Of a DNA stretch of 64,000 bases, positions 37,030 through 47,190 are shown piece after piece. The position numbers and the translations under genes are program-made. Each line of letters starts with the position of its first letter. The first letter of the stretch is position 1. Source of the DNA: Oligoflexia bacterium (lineage in GTDB: Bacteria; Bdellovibrionota; UBA1018; CAIPTA01; JAALKR01); contig JAALKR010000002.1 in NCBI GenBank assembly GCA_011087955.1, forward strand, positions 45,133 to 109,132, written 5' to 3'. Under the pieces are notes generated by a model that did not search any database, had not been told where the DNA came from, and worked only from the letters and a program-made list of their open reading frames with translations.

Positions 37030-38528
37030 AATAAGGCTGCCTCCCTTGCCAAATTAATATACTGACTAGGAAAAATACCTGTCTGCAAAGTCACCCAGAC
37101 ACAAAGAGCAATGGTTGCCCATGCCAAGCCACCCGAGGCAACTGGAGAAAGCTCTGAGTTTTCCTCTTTCATGTACATAAATATAATTACTCGAATATAG
37201 TAATAAACAGACACTAAACTTGTAGCAATTGCAATCAACGAAATAGAAACTTGGCCAGCCTCTAAAGCCGCAGAAAACAAAAAGTACTTCGCAACAAAAC
37301 CACCGGTTGGTGGCAATCCAGCAAGACTCAACATAAAAATTGTGAGCGCGCCAGCCAGATATGGATGACGGGAACCTAGCCCCGTTAAGTTTTCAATCTT
37401 ACACGCTTTATCTAGCTTTCCAGAAATCATCCCTAAGATCGCGAAAGCACCGATATTCATCACCGCATATGGGATCATATAGAGAAGAATACTAGAGTAC
37501 CCAACTTTTGGGCCAACTAGTATACCGATCATAAGATAACCGGTGTGCGCAATTGCACTATATGCAAGCAGTCGTTTTAGATTGTTCTGAGTCAGGGCAA
37601 CAAAATTGCCAACCACCATCGTGACTACAGCTAAAATCCAAATAAGCTCTTGCGATAATGCCCCAACATTCTCCACTAAGAGCGTCCCAGATCCAACGAA
37701 CAAAGAGAACACGCGGATAAAGGCGGCAAATGACGCAACCTTAAGCACTGTCGACATAAAACTAGTCACGATAATTGGGGCTCCTTCATACACATCTGGT
37801 GTCCAAATATGAAACGGGAACACGGCCACTTTAAACAGAAAGCCAACCAAGATCATGAAAAAACCAAGAATCAACACTGGATTAAAAACCGCATCGCCAC
37901 CAATTATGAGCTGTTTGGAGATATCTATTAAATTTGTAGTATTTAATGCTCCATAGACCATGGAGATCCCATAGAGCATAATTGCGGACGCAACTCCACC
38001 TAGAACGAAATACTTCACAGCTGCTTCATTTGCCTTACGATCTAAACGGCTCAATCCTACGAGTACATAAACAGCCAAACTCATAATCTCAAGAGCCACA
38101 AACATAGTGATCAATTCAAGAGAAGCTGTCATACACATCATTCCGAAAATCGCTAATAGCAATAGTGTGTAGTACTCAGAATAATGAATCTTTTGAGCCT
38201 CTAGATACTTATAACTCGCCAGAACGATCAGTATCCCCGATGCACAAAAAAACAAATTAAAGAAATTATGAAACTTATCTAACGCTACTACGCCATTAAA
38301 AGCAGTAACGGATTCCAACGACCATCCAGCAAGTGAAAATGCAAAGCCAATTCCTAGAATAAGAAGAGCGCCTAAAAAAACTACCCCTCTCTTATCGCCA
38401 AACGCTGTCGTTTTTAAAGTACTAAGCAGAAGCACCACCATAGAACCAATACCAATCGTCAAGAGCGGTCGAAGATTCATCCACTCTGCAGCTGATATTG
38501 AAAAACTGAAGCTATTAATACTAGACAT
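37026..38528 (-). CDS. nuoN: Complex I subunit NuoN (antiporter-like)
   Basis: NuoN is one of three antiporter-like proton-pumping subunits of the membrane arm. The 500-residue protein has about 14 membrane helices. Key residues are normal: the TM5 Glu in FVALEIMSL, TM7 Lys in LVGFLFKVAVFPFHIWTPDVYEG, and TM8 Lys in STVLKVASFAAF. It is the last gene of the canonical nuo operon, seven bases after nuoM. These intact motifs serve here as the reference for the degenerate paralogue at 50379-51830. Confidence 0.97.
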   Translation of the reverse strand: MSSINSFSFSISAAEWMNLRPLLTIGIGSMVVLLLSTLKTTAFGDKRGVVFLGALLILGIGFAFSLAGWSLESVTAFNGVVALDKFHNFFNLFFCASGILIVLASYKYLEAQKIHYSEYYTLLLLAIFGMMCMTASLELITMFVALEIMSLAVYVLVGLSRLDRKANEAAVKYFVLGGVASAIMLYGISMVYGALNTTNLIDISKQLIIGGDAVFNPVLILGFFMILVGFLFKVAVFPFHIWTPDVYEGAPIIVTSFMSTVLKVASFAAFIRVFSLFVGSGTLLVENVGALSQELIWILAVVTMVVGNFVALTQNNLKRLLAYSAIAHTGYLMIGILVGPKVGYSSILLYMIPYAVMNIGAFAILGMISGKLDKACKIENLTGLGSRHPYLAGALTIFMLSLAGLPPTGGFVAKYFLFSAALEAGQVSISLIAIATSLVSVYYYIRVIIFMYMKEENSELSPVASGGLAWATIALCVWVTLQTGIFPSQYINLAREAALF

Positions 38529-38535
38529 TGCTTCA

Positions 38536-40119
38536 CTACCTCTTAACTATTGAAGATTTTTTGCCACTACCACTACGTAAATCACTCACGTACTGTACAT
38601 TCAGGCTGTAATCTGCACTAAGTCCATTCGTTACAAAATAGTCTACAGACTTTTCCATTCTTTGAATAAAGGGCCTCGGATATATCCCCATTATAAAAAT
38701 CGATGCAATCATAGGCGCAAGATAGGCTACTTCTCGCATATTGAGATCTAATCTCACTTTCTCATCCGGCGTTTTCAGTTTACCGAATAGTATTCGTTGG
38801 CAAAGCCAGAGCATATAAACCGCACCAAGTACTACGCCAGCACCCCCTGCTATTGCTACAGGCCAATTTGCCAAAAATGCCCCTTGGAGAATCATAAACT
38901 CACCAATAAAGCCATTTGTTCCAGGCAAAGCAATTGAGCTCATCGTCGCAATTACCATCACAATTGTGTAGAGAGGAAGCAACTTGGCCAACCCGCCAAA
39001 CACCGATATCTCTCGCGTATGATAGCGCTCATATAGAATCCCGACCAATAGGAAGAGGGTTCCTGTTGAAATACCATGACTGAGCATTTGATAGATCGAA
39101 CCCGTAACTCCGATTTGATTGAAAGAAAATAATCCGAGGACAATATATCCCATATGGCTGACCGAAGAATAGGCAACCAATTTCTTGATATCCGTCTGTA
39201 CAAATGCAACACACGCCCCATAGATAATCGCAAATACAGAAATAACAAGAAAGAAATCAGAGTAAACGAGTGCTGCCTCAGCTGCCACTGGCACTGCAAA
39301 TCTCATAAACCCATAGATGCCTAACTTCAACAGCACCCCAGCTAGAATCACAGAGCCGCCGGTGGGTGCTTGTACGTGCGCGTCTGGCAGCCAAGTATGT
39401 AAAGGGAACATTGGCACTTTGATCGCAAAGGCTAAGCAAAAGGCCCAAAAGACAAGTGATTGCGCAGAAAAAAAGCCATCCATTGGCATACTCACTTGAT
39501 ACAAATCAATTATGGAAGCGGAGAACACTCCAAACTGAGATTTATATTGCCAGATTAAATAAATAATTGCGATGAGCATTGGAAGAGAACCCGCAATTGT
39601 ATAGAGCATAAACTTCGACGCGGCATAAATCCTCTTAGGGCCACCCCAAACTCCCACAATAAAGAACATTGGGACCAGCATCGCTTCCCAAAAAATATAA
39701 AAAAGAAAAACGTCGAGGGAAACAAATGCGCCTATCATCCCAGCCTCTAAGAGAAAAAATAGGGCTGTATACGCTTTTACTTTCGAGGAAATATAATTCC
39801 AACTTGATAGAAAAATTATCGGAACTAGAAAAGTGGATAGCAAAACTAAAAGCAAACTCAAGCCATCAATGCCTACAAAATAAGAAATACCGAAATCAGG
39901 CATCCACTCAATTCGCTCTGCTAATTGGATATCCGCCGAATGAATATCAAACCGTTTCCACAAAAGACAAGACAATAAAAATGTTACGCTCGATGCAATA
40001 ATAGAAAAAACCCGCAAAAGCTGCGTATTCTTTTTATTAAAAAACAAGCAACAAATTGCCCAAAAGACAGGAGAAAAAATCAAAATTGTAATCAAATGCT
40101 TATCAAAAAGCGATACCAT
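38536..40119 (-). CDS. nuoM: Complex I subunit NuoM (antiporter-like)
   Basis: The 527-residue polytopic protein has the classic NuoM motifs. The TM5 Glu is in FYIFWEAMLVPMFFIVGVWGG, TM7 Lys in FAIKVPMFPLHTWLPDAH, the TM8 Lys in AGVLLKLGIYGF, and then KKLVAYSSVSHMG. It forms a proton channel in the membrane arm. Spacing to nuoL and nuoN is 10 and 7 bases. AGGGG lies before the ATG. Confidence 0.97.
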   Translation of the reverse strand: MVSLFDKHLITILIFSPVFWAICCLFFNKKNTQLLRVFSIIASSVTFLLSCLLWKRFDIHSADIQLAERIEWMPDFGISYFVGIDGLSLLLVLLSTFLVPIIFLSSWNYISSKVKAYTALFFLLEAGMIGAFVSLDVFLFYIFWEAMLVPMFFIVGVWGGPKRIYAASKFMLYTIAGSLPMLIAIIYLIWQYKSQFGVFSASIIDLYQVSMPMDGFFSAQSLVFWAFCLAFAIKVPMFPLHTWLPDAHVQAPTGGSVILAGVLLKLGIYGFMRFAVPVAAEAALVYSDFFLVISVFAIIYGACVAFVQTDIKKLVAYSSVSHMGYIVLGLFSFNQIGVTGSIYQMLSHGISTGTLFLLVGILYERYHTREISVFGGLAKLLPLYTIVMVIATMSSIALPGTNGFIGEFMILQGAFLANWPVAIAGGAGVVLGAVYMLWLCQRILFGKLKTPDEKVRLDLNMREVAYLAPMIASIFIMGIYPRPFIQRMEKSVDYFVTNGLSADYSLNVQYVSDLRSGSGKKSSIVKR

Positions 40120-40129
40120 CGCAATTCCC

Positions 40130-42094
40130 CTAAAGTGTTGTAGCCAGCGCCCAAGCGGCTACAGCCACAAACCCAAACACCACAACCAACAAATAATGTT
40201 CAAGAACACCCGTTTGAATTCCACGAGCAAACTGGCCTGAAAAACGGGCTAAACGTGCGGTTGATAAAATTAACCCATCAATTAACACAACATCCACAAC
40301 CTTCCATAGAAATGAGGATGCTGCGGAAAGGGGCCGAACAAAAATCACGTTATACAATTCATTCAAGTAATAAGAATTTGAAAGAAAGTTCTTCGTCCCG
40401 GAAGGAATAGCAAAGTCAGTGGGGATATGAGAAACCTCGCTTTTCTCCTCGCCCTTTGTAAAGAAAAGATACGTTAGTCCCATAGCAGTCCCCGCAGCAA
40501 TAATGGAAACTGCCAACAATGCATATTCTTGGGTATGCGTGCCATGACCAAGGCTATCGGGAACAACCCCGACTAAGAAGTGGTGCATCCAGTTGGGAAT
40601 GGTCTCCCCACCGATGAAGTGTGGAAATCCTAAGAAACCACCTAACGCTGCAAAAACAGCGAGCACCATAAGAGGAATCGTTATAATTTGTGGCGACTCA
40701 TGCAAATGATCCTTGGTCTTCTTGTCTACACGACACTCACCCAAGAAAGTCATACAGAAAAGCCGAGTCATATATGTTGCCGTCATCGCCGCAGTAGAAA
40801 GCATAATAAGATACGGGATAACACCGCCCAAAGGACTTGAGAATGTTTGCCATAAAATTTCATCTTTTGAAAAGAAACCGGAAAAAAACGGGGTGCCTGA
40901 AATCGCTAACGTGCCGACTGCAAATGTCCAAGTGGTTACCGGCATATATTCCTTTAATCCGCCCATTTTGCGCATATCTTGCTCACCACCCATCGCATGG
41001 ATAACTGAGCCAGACCCCAAGAACATCAATGCCTTAAAGAATGCGTGGGTCATAAGGTGGAACACAGCAACCCAATAAGCTCCTACTCCGACGGCAACAA
41101 ACATAAAGCCAAGCTGCGAAACTGTTGAATAGGCGAGAACTTTCTTAATGTCATTTTGAACGATTGCAATCGTCGCCGAAACAAAAGCAGTGCCAAGTGC
41201 AACATGTAGAATGATATTAGAAGTCAGTGGCGCCAGAGAATACATAAATCCCAAACGGCAGCAAAGATAGACGCCGGCAGTTACCATAGTAGCAGCATGA
41301 ATCAATGCAGAAACTGGTGTTGGGCCCGCCATCGCATCTGGCAACCACACAAACAATGGTAGTTGAGCCGACTTCCCCGTGGCTCCAATAAAAAGACAAA
41401 TAGTAATCACTGTAATTACAGCGTAAGGGCTCAGGCCCTCAGACATCTCACGTAGTTCCATAAAATCTAATGTGCGGAACGTGGCGTAGGTTAAGAAAAT
41501 TCCAACCAAAAAACCTACGTCGCCAATACGATTAACAATGAAGGCTTTCTTTCCAGCAGCCGCCTTTGCTTCGTCCTCAAACCAAAACCCGATCAAGAGG
41601 TAAGAACAAAGGCCTACCCCTTCCCATCCAATGAACAAAATTGGCAATGAGGCACCCAGAACCAAGATCAGCATTGAGGCTGAAAACAGATTCAGATAAC
41701 AAAAATACCGTTGTGGATTCTTATCATCATGCATATATCCAATTGAATACACGTGAATCAAAAATCCAATACCGGTAATAATCATACATAAAAGGCCCGA
41801 CAAATTATCGAAGCGAAATTTCATCGGAATCGAAAATTCACCGACTTCAATCCACGGAAAGGCCAAGTATTCAATCACAACCTTAGATTCAGAGCCAAGT
41901 TTTGAAAAAAGAATTAGTGAGAGTGCAAAGGAAACAAAAATAGAGCCACTTGCAACGACACCTGCCACTGCACCCGACATACGCGGGGCATTTTTCCAGG
42001 GAATCCCACCAAGCAACCCCACGATAACTGAGCTTAACAACGGTATCAGAACAATTAGGCCAACAAATACGCTCGATTGAGTATAAAAATCCAT
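40130..42094 (-). CDS. nuoL: Complex I subunit NuoL (distal antiporter-like)
   Basis: NuoL is the distal pump of the membrane arm and bears the long amphipathic lateral helix. The 654-residue protein has TM5 Glu in LFIGWEGVGLCSYLLIGFW, TM7 Lys in GATGKSAQLPLFVWLPDAM, then SALIHAATMVTAGVY, and the C-terminal helix region that extends past TM14. Length fits. One base separates it from nuoK. Confidence 0.97.
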   Translation of the reverse strand: MDFYTQSSVFVGLIVLIPLLSSVIVGLLGGIPWKNAPRMSGAVAGVVASGSIFVSFALSLILFSKLGSESKVVIEYLAFPWIEVGEFSIPMKFRFDNLSGLLCMIITGIGFLIHVYSIGYMHDDKNPQRYFCYLNLFSASMLILVLGASLPILFIGWEGVGLCSYLLIGFWFEDEAKAAAGKKAFIVNRIGDVGFLVGIFLTYATFRTLDFMELREMSEGLSPYAVITVITICLFIGATGKSAQLPLFVWLPDAMAGPTPVSALIHAATMVTAGVYLCCRLGFMYSLAPLTSNIILHVALGTAFVSATIAIVQNDIKKVLAYSTVSQLGFMFVAVGVGAYWVAVFHLMTHAFFKALMFLGSGSVIHAMGGEQDMRKMGGLKEYMPVTTWTFAVGTLAISGTPFFSGFFSKDEILWQTFSSPLGGVIPYLIMLSTAAMTATYMTRLFCMTFLGECRVDKKTKDHLHESPQIITIPLMVLAVFAALGGFLGFPHFIGGETIPNWMHHFLVGVVPDSLGHGTHTQEYALLAVSIIAAGTAMGLTYLFFTKGEEKSEVSHIPTDFAIPSGTKNFLSNSYYLNELYNVIFVRPLSAASSFLWKVVDVVLIDGLILSTARLARFSGQFARGIQTGVLEHYLLVVVFGFVAVAAWALATTL

Positions 42095-42095
42095 T

Positions 42096-42416
42096 TTAGC
42101 CCTTTAATCCTGTCAATGTTGCTGTGCCGACTTCCTTTAGGTTTCGAAAAATTGCAATCAAAAGTCCGAGCCCTACTGCGCTTTCTGCCGCAGCGACCGT
42201 AACAATAAAAAATGTAGCTAATTGGCCATCAAGCGAAGAGTTTGCTCTCGAAAAGGCCACAAAAGAAATATTCACTGCAGTGAGCATCAATTCAATGCAT
42301 ATAAGAATGACAATTAAATTTCGGCGCACAAAAACACCAAATAAACCAATCGAAAACAATGCTCCGCTCAACAACAAAGACTGAGCTAACATTGGATCTT
42401 TTAGGATAAAGTTCAT
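42096..42416 (-). CDS. nuoK: Complex I subunit NuoK
   Basis: The 106-residue protein has three membrane helices. The two conserved Glu of the E-channel are present: VILICIELMLTAVN (first) and VAAAESAVGLGL (second). It lies between NuoJ and NuoL in the membrane arm. Its ATG overlaps the nuoJ stop. Confidence 0.97.
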   Translation of the reverse strand: MNFILKDPMLAQSLLLSGALFSIGLFGVFVRRNLIVILICIELMLTAVNISFVAFSRANSSLDGQLATFFIVTVAAAESAVGLGLLIAIFRNLKEVGTATLTGLKG

Positions 42417-42955
42417 TAGTCGACTTTCCGCTTTGCAAGCACAATTGCACCAACAACTGCTAAGAGCAGAAGCATTGCAATGATTTCAAATGTAAATAAA
42501 TATCCAGAAAACATCCTTTGTGAAATGAGACGAATATTTCCCCCGCTATTGGCTATCATCTCGGGGGTATAACCATCAGTCTCAAGACTAGACTGCCCCT
42601 CTGCAACCACAAATAGAATTACCCCAAAAAAAGATAGAGAGCCGAGTCCAGCCAATACATACCTAAAGCTAGATCTGGGGAAATCTAAGGGTACGCTCTC
42701 AATATTTAAAAGCATAACTACAAAAAGGAATAGAACCATAATAGCCCCGGCATAAACAAGAATCTGAATTGCCGCCGCGAAATGGGCTTCTTGAATCGCA
42801 AATATTGCTGCCACATTGAATAAAACCATCACCAGAGAGAACGCGCTCGCCACCGGACTACGTGATCCGACTGTAAAAACGGCGAATAAAACAGCCAGAA
42901 AACAAAAAACAGAAAACAAAATCTGCGGCATAGTCCAAAACATTGGCTGCATCAT
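42416..42955 (-). CDS. nuoJ: Complex I subunit NuoJ
   Basis: The 179-residue protein has five membrane helices. The third has the motif IQILVYAGAIMVLFLFVVML, where the pi-bulge and conserved Tyr couple the quinone site to the pumps. Overlaps nuoK by one base and shares a base with the nuoI stop region. Confidence 0.96.
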   Translation of the reverse strand: MMQPMFWTMPQILFSVFCFLAVLFAVFTVGSRSPVASAFSLVMVLFNVAAIFAIQEAHFAAAIQILVYAGAIMVLFLFVVMLLNIESVPLDFPRSSFRYVLAGLGSLSFFGVILFVVAEGQSSLETDGYTPEMIANSGGNIRLISQRMFSGYLFTFEIIAMLLLLAVVGAIVLAKRKVD

Positions 42956-43398
42956 TATTTACTACCTCTTTGGATCAATAAGAAATTTTTGTCGTATACC
43001 CGGCGCTCATAATCAGCCATTTCATAAATTCCTGACAACTTAATCGCATCCTTCGGACAAGCTTCTTCACAATAGCCACAAAAACAACATCGCAAGATGT
43101 CGATTTCGAAACGAACTGGAAATTTTTCTTTATCGGCCCGCTCACCAGCTTCAATATGGATGCAATCGGCTGGGCAAACTGTCGGGCAAAGCATGCAGGC
43201 AGTACAGTTTTCTACGCCGTTTGTTGTCTTGATATAATGCTGCCCACGAAACAGGGGCGAGTATTTTCGACGCTGCTCTGGATATTGAATCGTAATATTC
43301 TTACTAAAAAGCCAATTCTTAGTCGTAATGAAGAGCCCCTTCATCACTTCCAACAAATAAAAGCGCTGGAGAAATCCTGTTTCGCGTTTAATCAACAT
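42955..43398 (-). CDS. nuoI: Complex I subunit NuoI (ferredoxin-like, clusters N6a/N6b)
   Basis: The 147-residue protein has two 4Fe-4S motifs: CTACMLCPTVCP and CCFCGYCEEACP, giving N6a and N6b on the path from NuoG to N2. It starts with an amphipathic helix that sits on the membrane arm. It lies between nuoH and nuoJ as usual. Confidence 0.97.
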   Translation of the reverse strand: MLIKRETGFLQRFYLLEVMKGLFITTKNWLFSKNITIQYPEQRRKYSPLFRGQHYIKTTNGVENCTACMLCPTVCPADCIHIEAGERADKEKFPVRFEIDILRCCFCGYCEEACPKDAIKLSGIYEMADYERRVYDKNFLLIQRGSK

Positions 43399-43409
43399 CT
43401 AAGCACTCC

Positions 43410-44504
43410 CTATAACCAACCAAAGGAAATCATATATGCCGTAACCACAATATTCACTAACGCAATAGGAACTAGCACTTTCCATCCAAGATGCATCAAT
43501 TGGTCATATCTAAATCTAGGCAAGGTGAATCGGACAACAATGAAGAAAACCAGAATTACCATTACTTTAATCGCAAACGAAAGTACCCGCAGGCCGACCA
43601 TCGTCCAATACAACGCATCCCCCTCAAGCCCCAAGGCCACAATAGCGGTGTACATTCCTGGAAACATTTGCCACCCACCCAGGAACATCGCCGTCAAAAA
43701 TCCTGCCGCTGTTGTCATGTGAAGGTACTCTGCCAAAAAGAACGAGCTCCACTTCATGCCGCCGTACTCAACGTGAAAGCCAATAATCTCTGCCTCGCCC
43801 TCTGGAAGATCAAATGGCAACCGATTCGTCTCTGCAAATATTGAAATAAAAAAGATTAAAAATGCCACTGGTTGAAGAAAAACCCCCCACTTAGGAAGGG
43901 AAGGGAAGAAAGCAAACACTTCACCCTGAGCCTGGGTAATCTCTTGTAGCGACACGCTCCCATAAACCATAATCATTGAAACCAAACTAAGGCCAAGAGC
44001 TAATTCATAAGAGATCATTTGGGCAGTGGCACGCAACCCACCGAACATAGCATACTTACTATTGGAAGCCCATGAAGCCATGATCGTGCCATATACGGAT
44101 AGCGACGAGATAGCCAAAATATATACAAAACCAACATTCAAATCAGCTAGTTGTAAATGAACTAAGTTGCCACCGATATCAATGGATGGTCCAAATGGAA
44201 TTACTGCAAACGTTAAAAACGCTGGAATAATGCTCACAGCAGGCGCAAGTTCATAAAACCCCTTACGAACATGAGCAGGAACATACTCCTCCTTAAAAAT
44301 AAATTTTGCGGCGTCCGCAAGTGGCTGAAGCAGACCAAATGGCCCAACTCGGTTTGGGCCAGTGCGGTTTTGCATCCATGAACATATCCTTCGCTCTGCC
44401 CAAACCATTATGGGTGCCACGTGCAAAAGTATAAGCAGCACTATCCCTAATTTAATCGCCATTGCCGTTAGCTCAAAAGTAGTCACGTCTACCCCGCCTG
44501 CCAT
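43410..44504 (-). CDS. nuoH: Complex I subunit NuoH
   Basis: NuoH links the quinone cavity and the membrane arm. The 364-residue protein has eight helices. Signatures are WAERRICSWMQNRTGPNRVG, then LQPLADAAKFIFKEE, and the acidic loop AETNRLPFDLPEGEAEIIG with VEYGGMKW, which lines the quinone tunnel. Its first 16 bases overlap nuoG. Confidence 0.97.
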   Translation of the reverse strand: MAGGVDVTTFELTAMAIKLGIVLLILLHVAPIMVWAERRICSWMQNRTGPNRVGPFGLLQPLADAAKFIFKEEYVPAHVRKGFYELAPAVSIIPAFLTFAVIPFGPSIDIGGNLVHLQLADLNVGFVYILAISSLSVYGTIMASWASNSKYAMFGGLRATAQMISYELALGLSLVSMIMVYGSVSLQEITQAQGEVFAFFPSLPKWGVFLQPVAFLIFFISIFAETNRLPFDLPEGEAEIIGFHVEYGGMKWSSFFLAEYLHMTTAAGFLTAMFLGGWQMFPGMYTAIVALGLEGDALYWTMVGLRVLSFAIKVMVILVFFIVVRFTLPRFRYDQLMHLGWKVLVPIALVNIVVTAYMISFGWL

Positions 44505-45907
44505 ACCGAATCAGCCAAATACTTTGAAAGCACCACACTCATCGGCTTTGCCAACCCAATCGGACGAATTGCTTGTCCGAAGTGCTGATTTATTTCATCA
44601 TAGTTAGTAAATGAACCTTCCTTTTCAAGCCAACTTGGACCGGGCAAAATTACATCGAACCCATCAACTTCCTCTTTCAAAAACACGCCTAAGCCGACAG
44701 TAGTTTCAGACAGTTTCGCAATCCCGTATGGTGGGCGCACCTTCCCACCAGAGGCATAAACAACTAAATTAAATTTACTTGGGTTAAACTTACTGAAAGC
44801 AGAGTAGCCCCTCCCCTCAAGACCTTTAAGGTTCGGACTTTTGTCTTTTCGGCGAATTAAATGGTCCAATGCTTTATCTTCCGAGCTAGAATCAACCGAA
44901 GGTGAATAGGAGTAAAGCTCCGCTTTAGGCAGACTAGATTTCAGCAAATCGGCCTCTTCATTGGTTATATCTGCCGAAGCCACAACCGCAATACTTTGAG
45001 CCCCCACAACAAGGTCATTAAACCTTGCTCCTGCTTCCGACCATTGGGCGCTCTCCATTGAGCCTCCTCCCTTAACTGCGGGAGCCAATACCCTTGAAGG
45101 GGATTGTGCAAAATGAAACCCGTATCGGCCCTCATCACACATCCACCATTTATTAATTTCTTGGTTCTCTCTTGGCTCAAGTCGAAAGACGAGATTTTTT
45201 TCGTGAGAAACCGTAATATTACACCCCTTAGAGCATCCATCACAGATAGAGTCATTCCGGCGCAGATACCAAACACGCTTAGAGAAACGAAAATCTTTTG
45301 TGGTTAGAGAGCCAACCGGACATACATCAGCTAGCCCGCCAGAGTATGCTGTCATTAACGGCTTGTCATCCACTGTAACAATCTCGGTATTATTACCTCT
45401 CTGTAATGCAACCATTTCATAGATATCGCCAACTTCATTACAATAACGAATACATCGAGTACAATGAATACAGCGGTTCATATTCTTTTTAATCGAAGGC
45501 CCCATATCTATATCAATATAAGTTCGTCGATTTAAATCTGTGCGACAATCGGAGGCAGCATGTTTAAGAGAATACTCCTGCAAGCTACACTCACCAGCCT
45601 GATCGCAAATTGGGCAATCCAGCGGGTGGTTTAACAAAAGAAACTCTTGGACGCCTGAGACAGCCTCTTTCACAGTCGGAGACTCAGAACTAACAACCAT
45701 TCCATTATTACACGGCGTCGAACAGGCCGTAGCAAGTTTGCGTGCCCCCTCGATTTCAACTAAACACATTCGGCACTGAGCCACGATAGAAAGCCCTGGA
45801 TGGTAGCAGTAATGGGGAATTTCTGTGCCAGCTTTTTTCGCCGCCTCTATGATATTATCCCCCTCATCAAAGGGAATCTCTTTGCCATTAAACGTTATTG
45901 TTCCCAT
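44489..45907 (-). CDS. nuoG: Complex I subunit NuoG, short form
   Basis: NuoG carries most of the iron-sulfur wire. I start at the ATG at 45907, with GGAAGG upstream, which gives 472 residues; an earlier in-frame start is possible. The 2Fe-2S domain has CYHPGLSIVAQCRMC and ACSTPC (N1b). HPLDCPICDQAGEC supplies N5 with its His. CIHCTRCIRYC with a later VCPVG supplies N4. CDGCSKGC with a distant MCDEG supplies the N7 ligands. The protein stops about 250 residues into the molybdopterin-type domain, whereas NuoG is usually 680-900 residues. The end is clean and nuoH overlaps it, so this looks like a naturally short form. Confidence 0.94.
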   Translation of the reverse strand: MGTITFNGKEIPFDEGDNIIEAAKKAGTEIPHYCYHPGLSIVAQCRMCLVEIEGARKLATACSTPCNNGMVVSSESPTVKEAVSGVQEFLLLNHPLDCPICDQAGECSLQEYSLKHAASDCRTDLNRRTYIDIDMGPSIKKNMNRCIHCTRCIRYCNEVGDIYEMVALQRGNNTEIVTVDDKPLMTAYSGGLADVCPVGSLTTKDFRFSKRVWYLRRNDSICDGCSKGCNITVSHEKNLVFRLEPRENQEINKWWMCDEGRYGFHFAQSPSRVLAPAVKGGGSMESAQWSEAGARFNDLVVGAQSIAVVASADITNEEADLLKSSLPKAELYSYSPSVDSSSEDKALDHLIRRKDKSPNLKGLEGRGYSAFSKFNPSKFNLVVYASGGKVRPPYGIAKLSETTVGLGVFLKEEVDGFDVILPGPSWLEKEGSFTNYDEINQHFGQAIRPIGLAKPMSVVLSKYLADSVWQAG

Positions 45908-47190
45908 GATGGCGCCTTCCCTCCGAATGGACACTTTCCTTCAAGAATATGTTGTTCATATTCATGTCTAAATTTCTTTACGAGACTTCTTAGTGGCCAG
46001 GCAGTTGCCTCCCCAAATGCACAAATTGTCTTACCGTCAATTTTATCGCAAATATCGGCGATAAGGTCCAGATCCTCCATCTTGCCATTGCCAGACTCAA
46101 GTCGCCGATTGAGGTCAAGCAGCCATTTACCACCCTCCCTACATGGGGTGCATTGCCCACAACTCTCTTCGTAATAAAAATAAGCCGTACGAATGGCTAC
46201 TTGAACCATGCAAGTAGAATCGTCCATCACCATGATAGCAGATGAGCCAAGCATAGACCCTGCAGCCTGCAGGTCATCAAAATCGAGCGCAACATCCTTT
46301 AACTCTTCTGCGGTCAACACTGGTGAAGATGAGCCGCCAGGGAAAACCGCTTTCAATTTACGCCCCTTCCAAATTCCGCCGCAATCTTCCTCAATCAATT
46401 TCATAAACGGGTAACCATAGGGCTTTTCATAAAGACCTGGTTTATTGACGTGGCCAGAAACACAGAACAGCTTCATTCCCGTATTTTTTTCCCGTCCAAA
46501 ACTTTTAAACCAATCAACTCCTTCACGAACAATTCCAGGAATCGCCGCCAGAGTCTCCACGTTATTAACAACCGTTGGACACCCAAAAGCGCCATGAACT
46601 GCGGGGAAATATGGCGGCTTAATTCGAGGCTCACCCCGCTTTCCCTCTAGGGAATTTAGGAGCGCTGTTTCCTCACCACATATGTATGCACCAGCTCCAC
46701 GATGAACCACCATATCCAGCTTATAGTCTTTTCCACAAACTGTATTACCTAAGTATCTAGCAGAATAAGCCTCTTCGATTGCTTTTTCCAAAACCTCCGC
46801 CTCACGCACAAACTCACCGCGAATATAGACATAAATTATATGCGCATCGATAGCGAGAGCAGAAATAATACACCCCTCAATCATCATATGAGGCGTATAA
46901 TTCATGATTGCCCGGTCTTTGAATGTCCCAGGCTCAGACTCATCTGCATTAACAACTAGATACTTTGGTTTATTGGTTTTAGGAATGAATCCCCACTTTA
47001 ATCCCGTCGGGAACCCCGCCCCACCACGACCGCGAAGCTCAGAGTCTTTTACCATTTGGGTAATGCCTTCTGGGGTCATCTCTAGTGCTTTCTTTAAAGC
47101 GTCATAACCTTTATCATTATTTAAATAATTATTGAGGCCAGCCGCTTCCGGCTCACCATAATATTTAGAAAAGACCAACTCAGATTTCAT
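45895..47190 (-). CDS. nuoF: Complex I subunit NuoF (FMN, NADH-binding)
   Basis: The 431-residue protein oxidises NADH at FMN and passes electrons to cluster N3. Signatures: LRGRGGAGFPTGLKW (FMN/NADH site), GAGAYICGEETALLNSLEG, and the N3 ligands ESCGQCTPCREGG with a distant CAFGEATAWP. It overlaps nuoE by four bases and nuoG by 13. Confidence 0.97.
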   Translation of the reverse strand: MKSELVFSKYYGEPEAAGLNNYLNNDKGYDALKKALEMTPEGITQMVKDSELRGRGGAGFPTGLKWGFIPKTNKPKYLVVNADESEPGTFKDRAIMNYTPHMMIEGCIISALAIDAHIIYVYIRGEFVREAEVLEKAIEEAYSARYLGNTVCGKDYKLDMVVHRGAGAYICGEETALLNSLEGKRGEPRIKPPYFPAVHGAFGCPTVVNNVETLAAIPGIVREGVDWFKSFGREKNTGMKLFCVSGHVNKPGLYEKPYGYPFMKLIEEDCGGIWKGRKLKAVFPGGSSSPVLTAEELKDVALDFDDLQAAGSMLGSSAIMVMDDSTCMVQVAIRTAYFYYEESCGQCTPCREGGKWLLDLNRRLESGNGKMEDLDLIADICDKIDGKTICAFGEATAWPLRSLVKKFRHEYEQHILEGKCPFGGKAPSWEQ

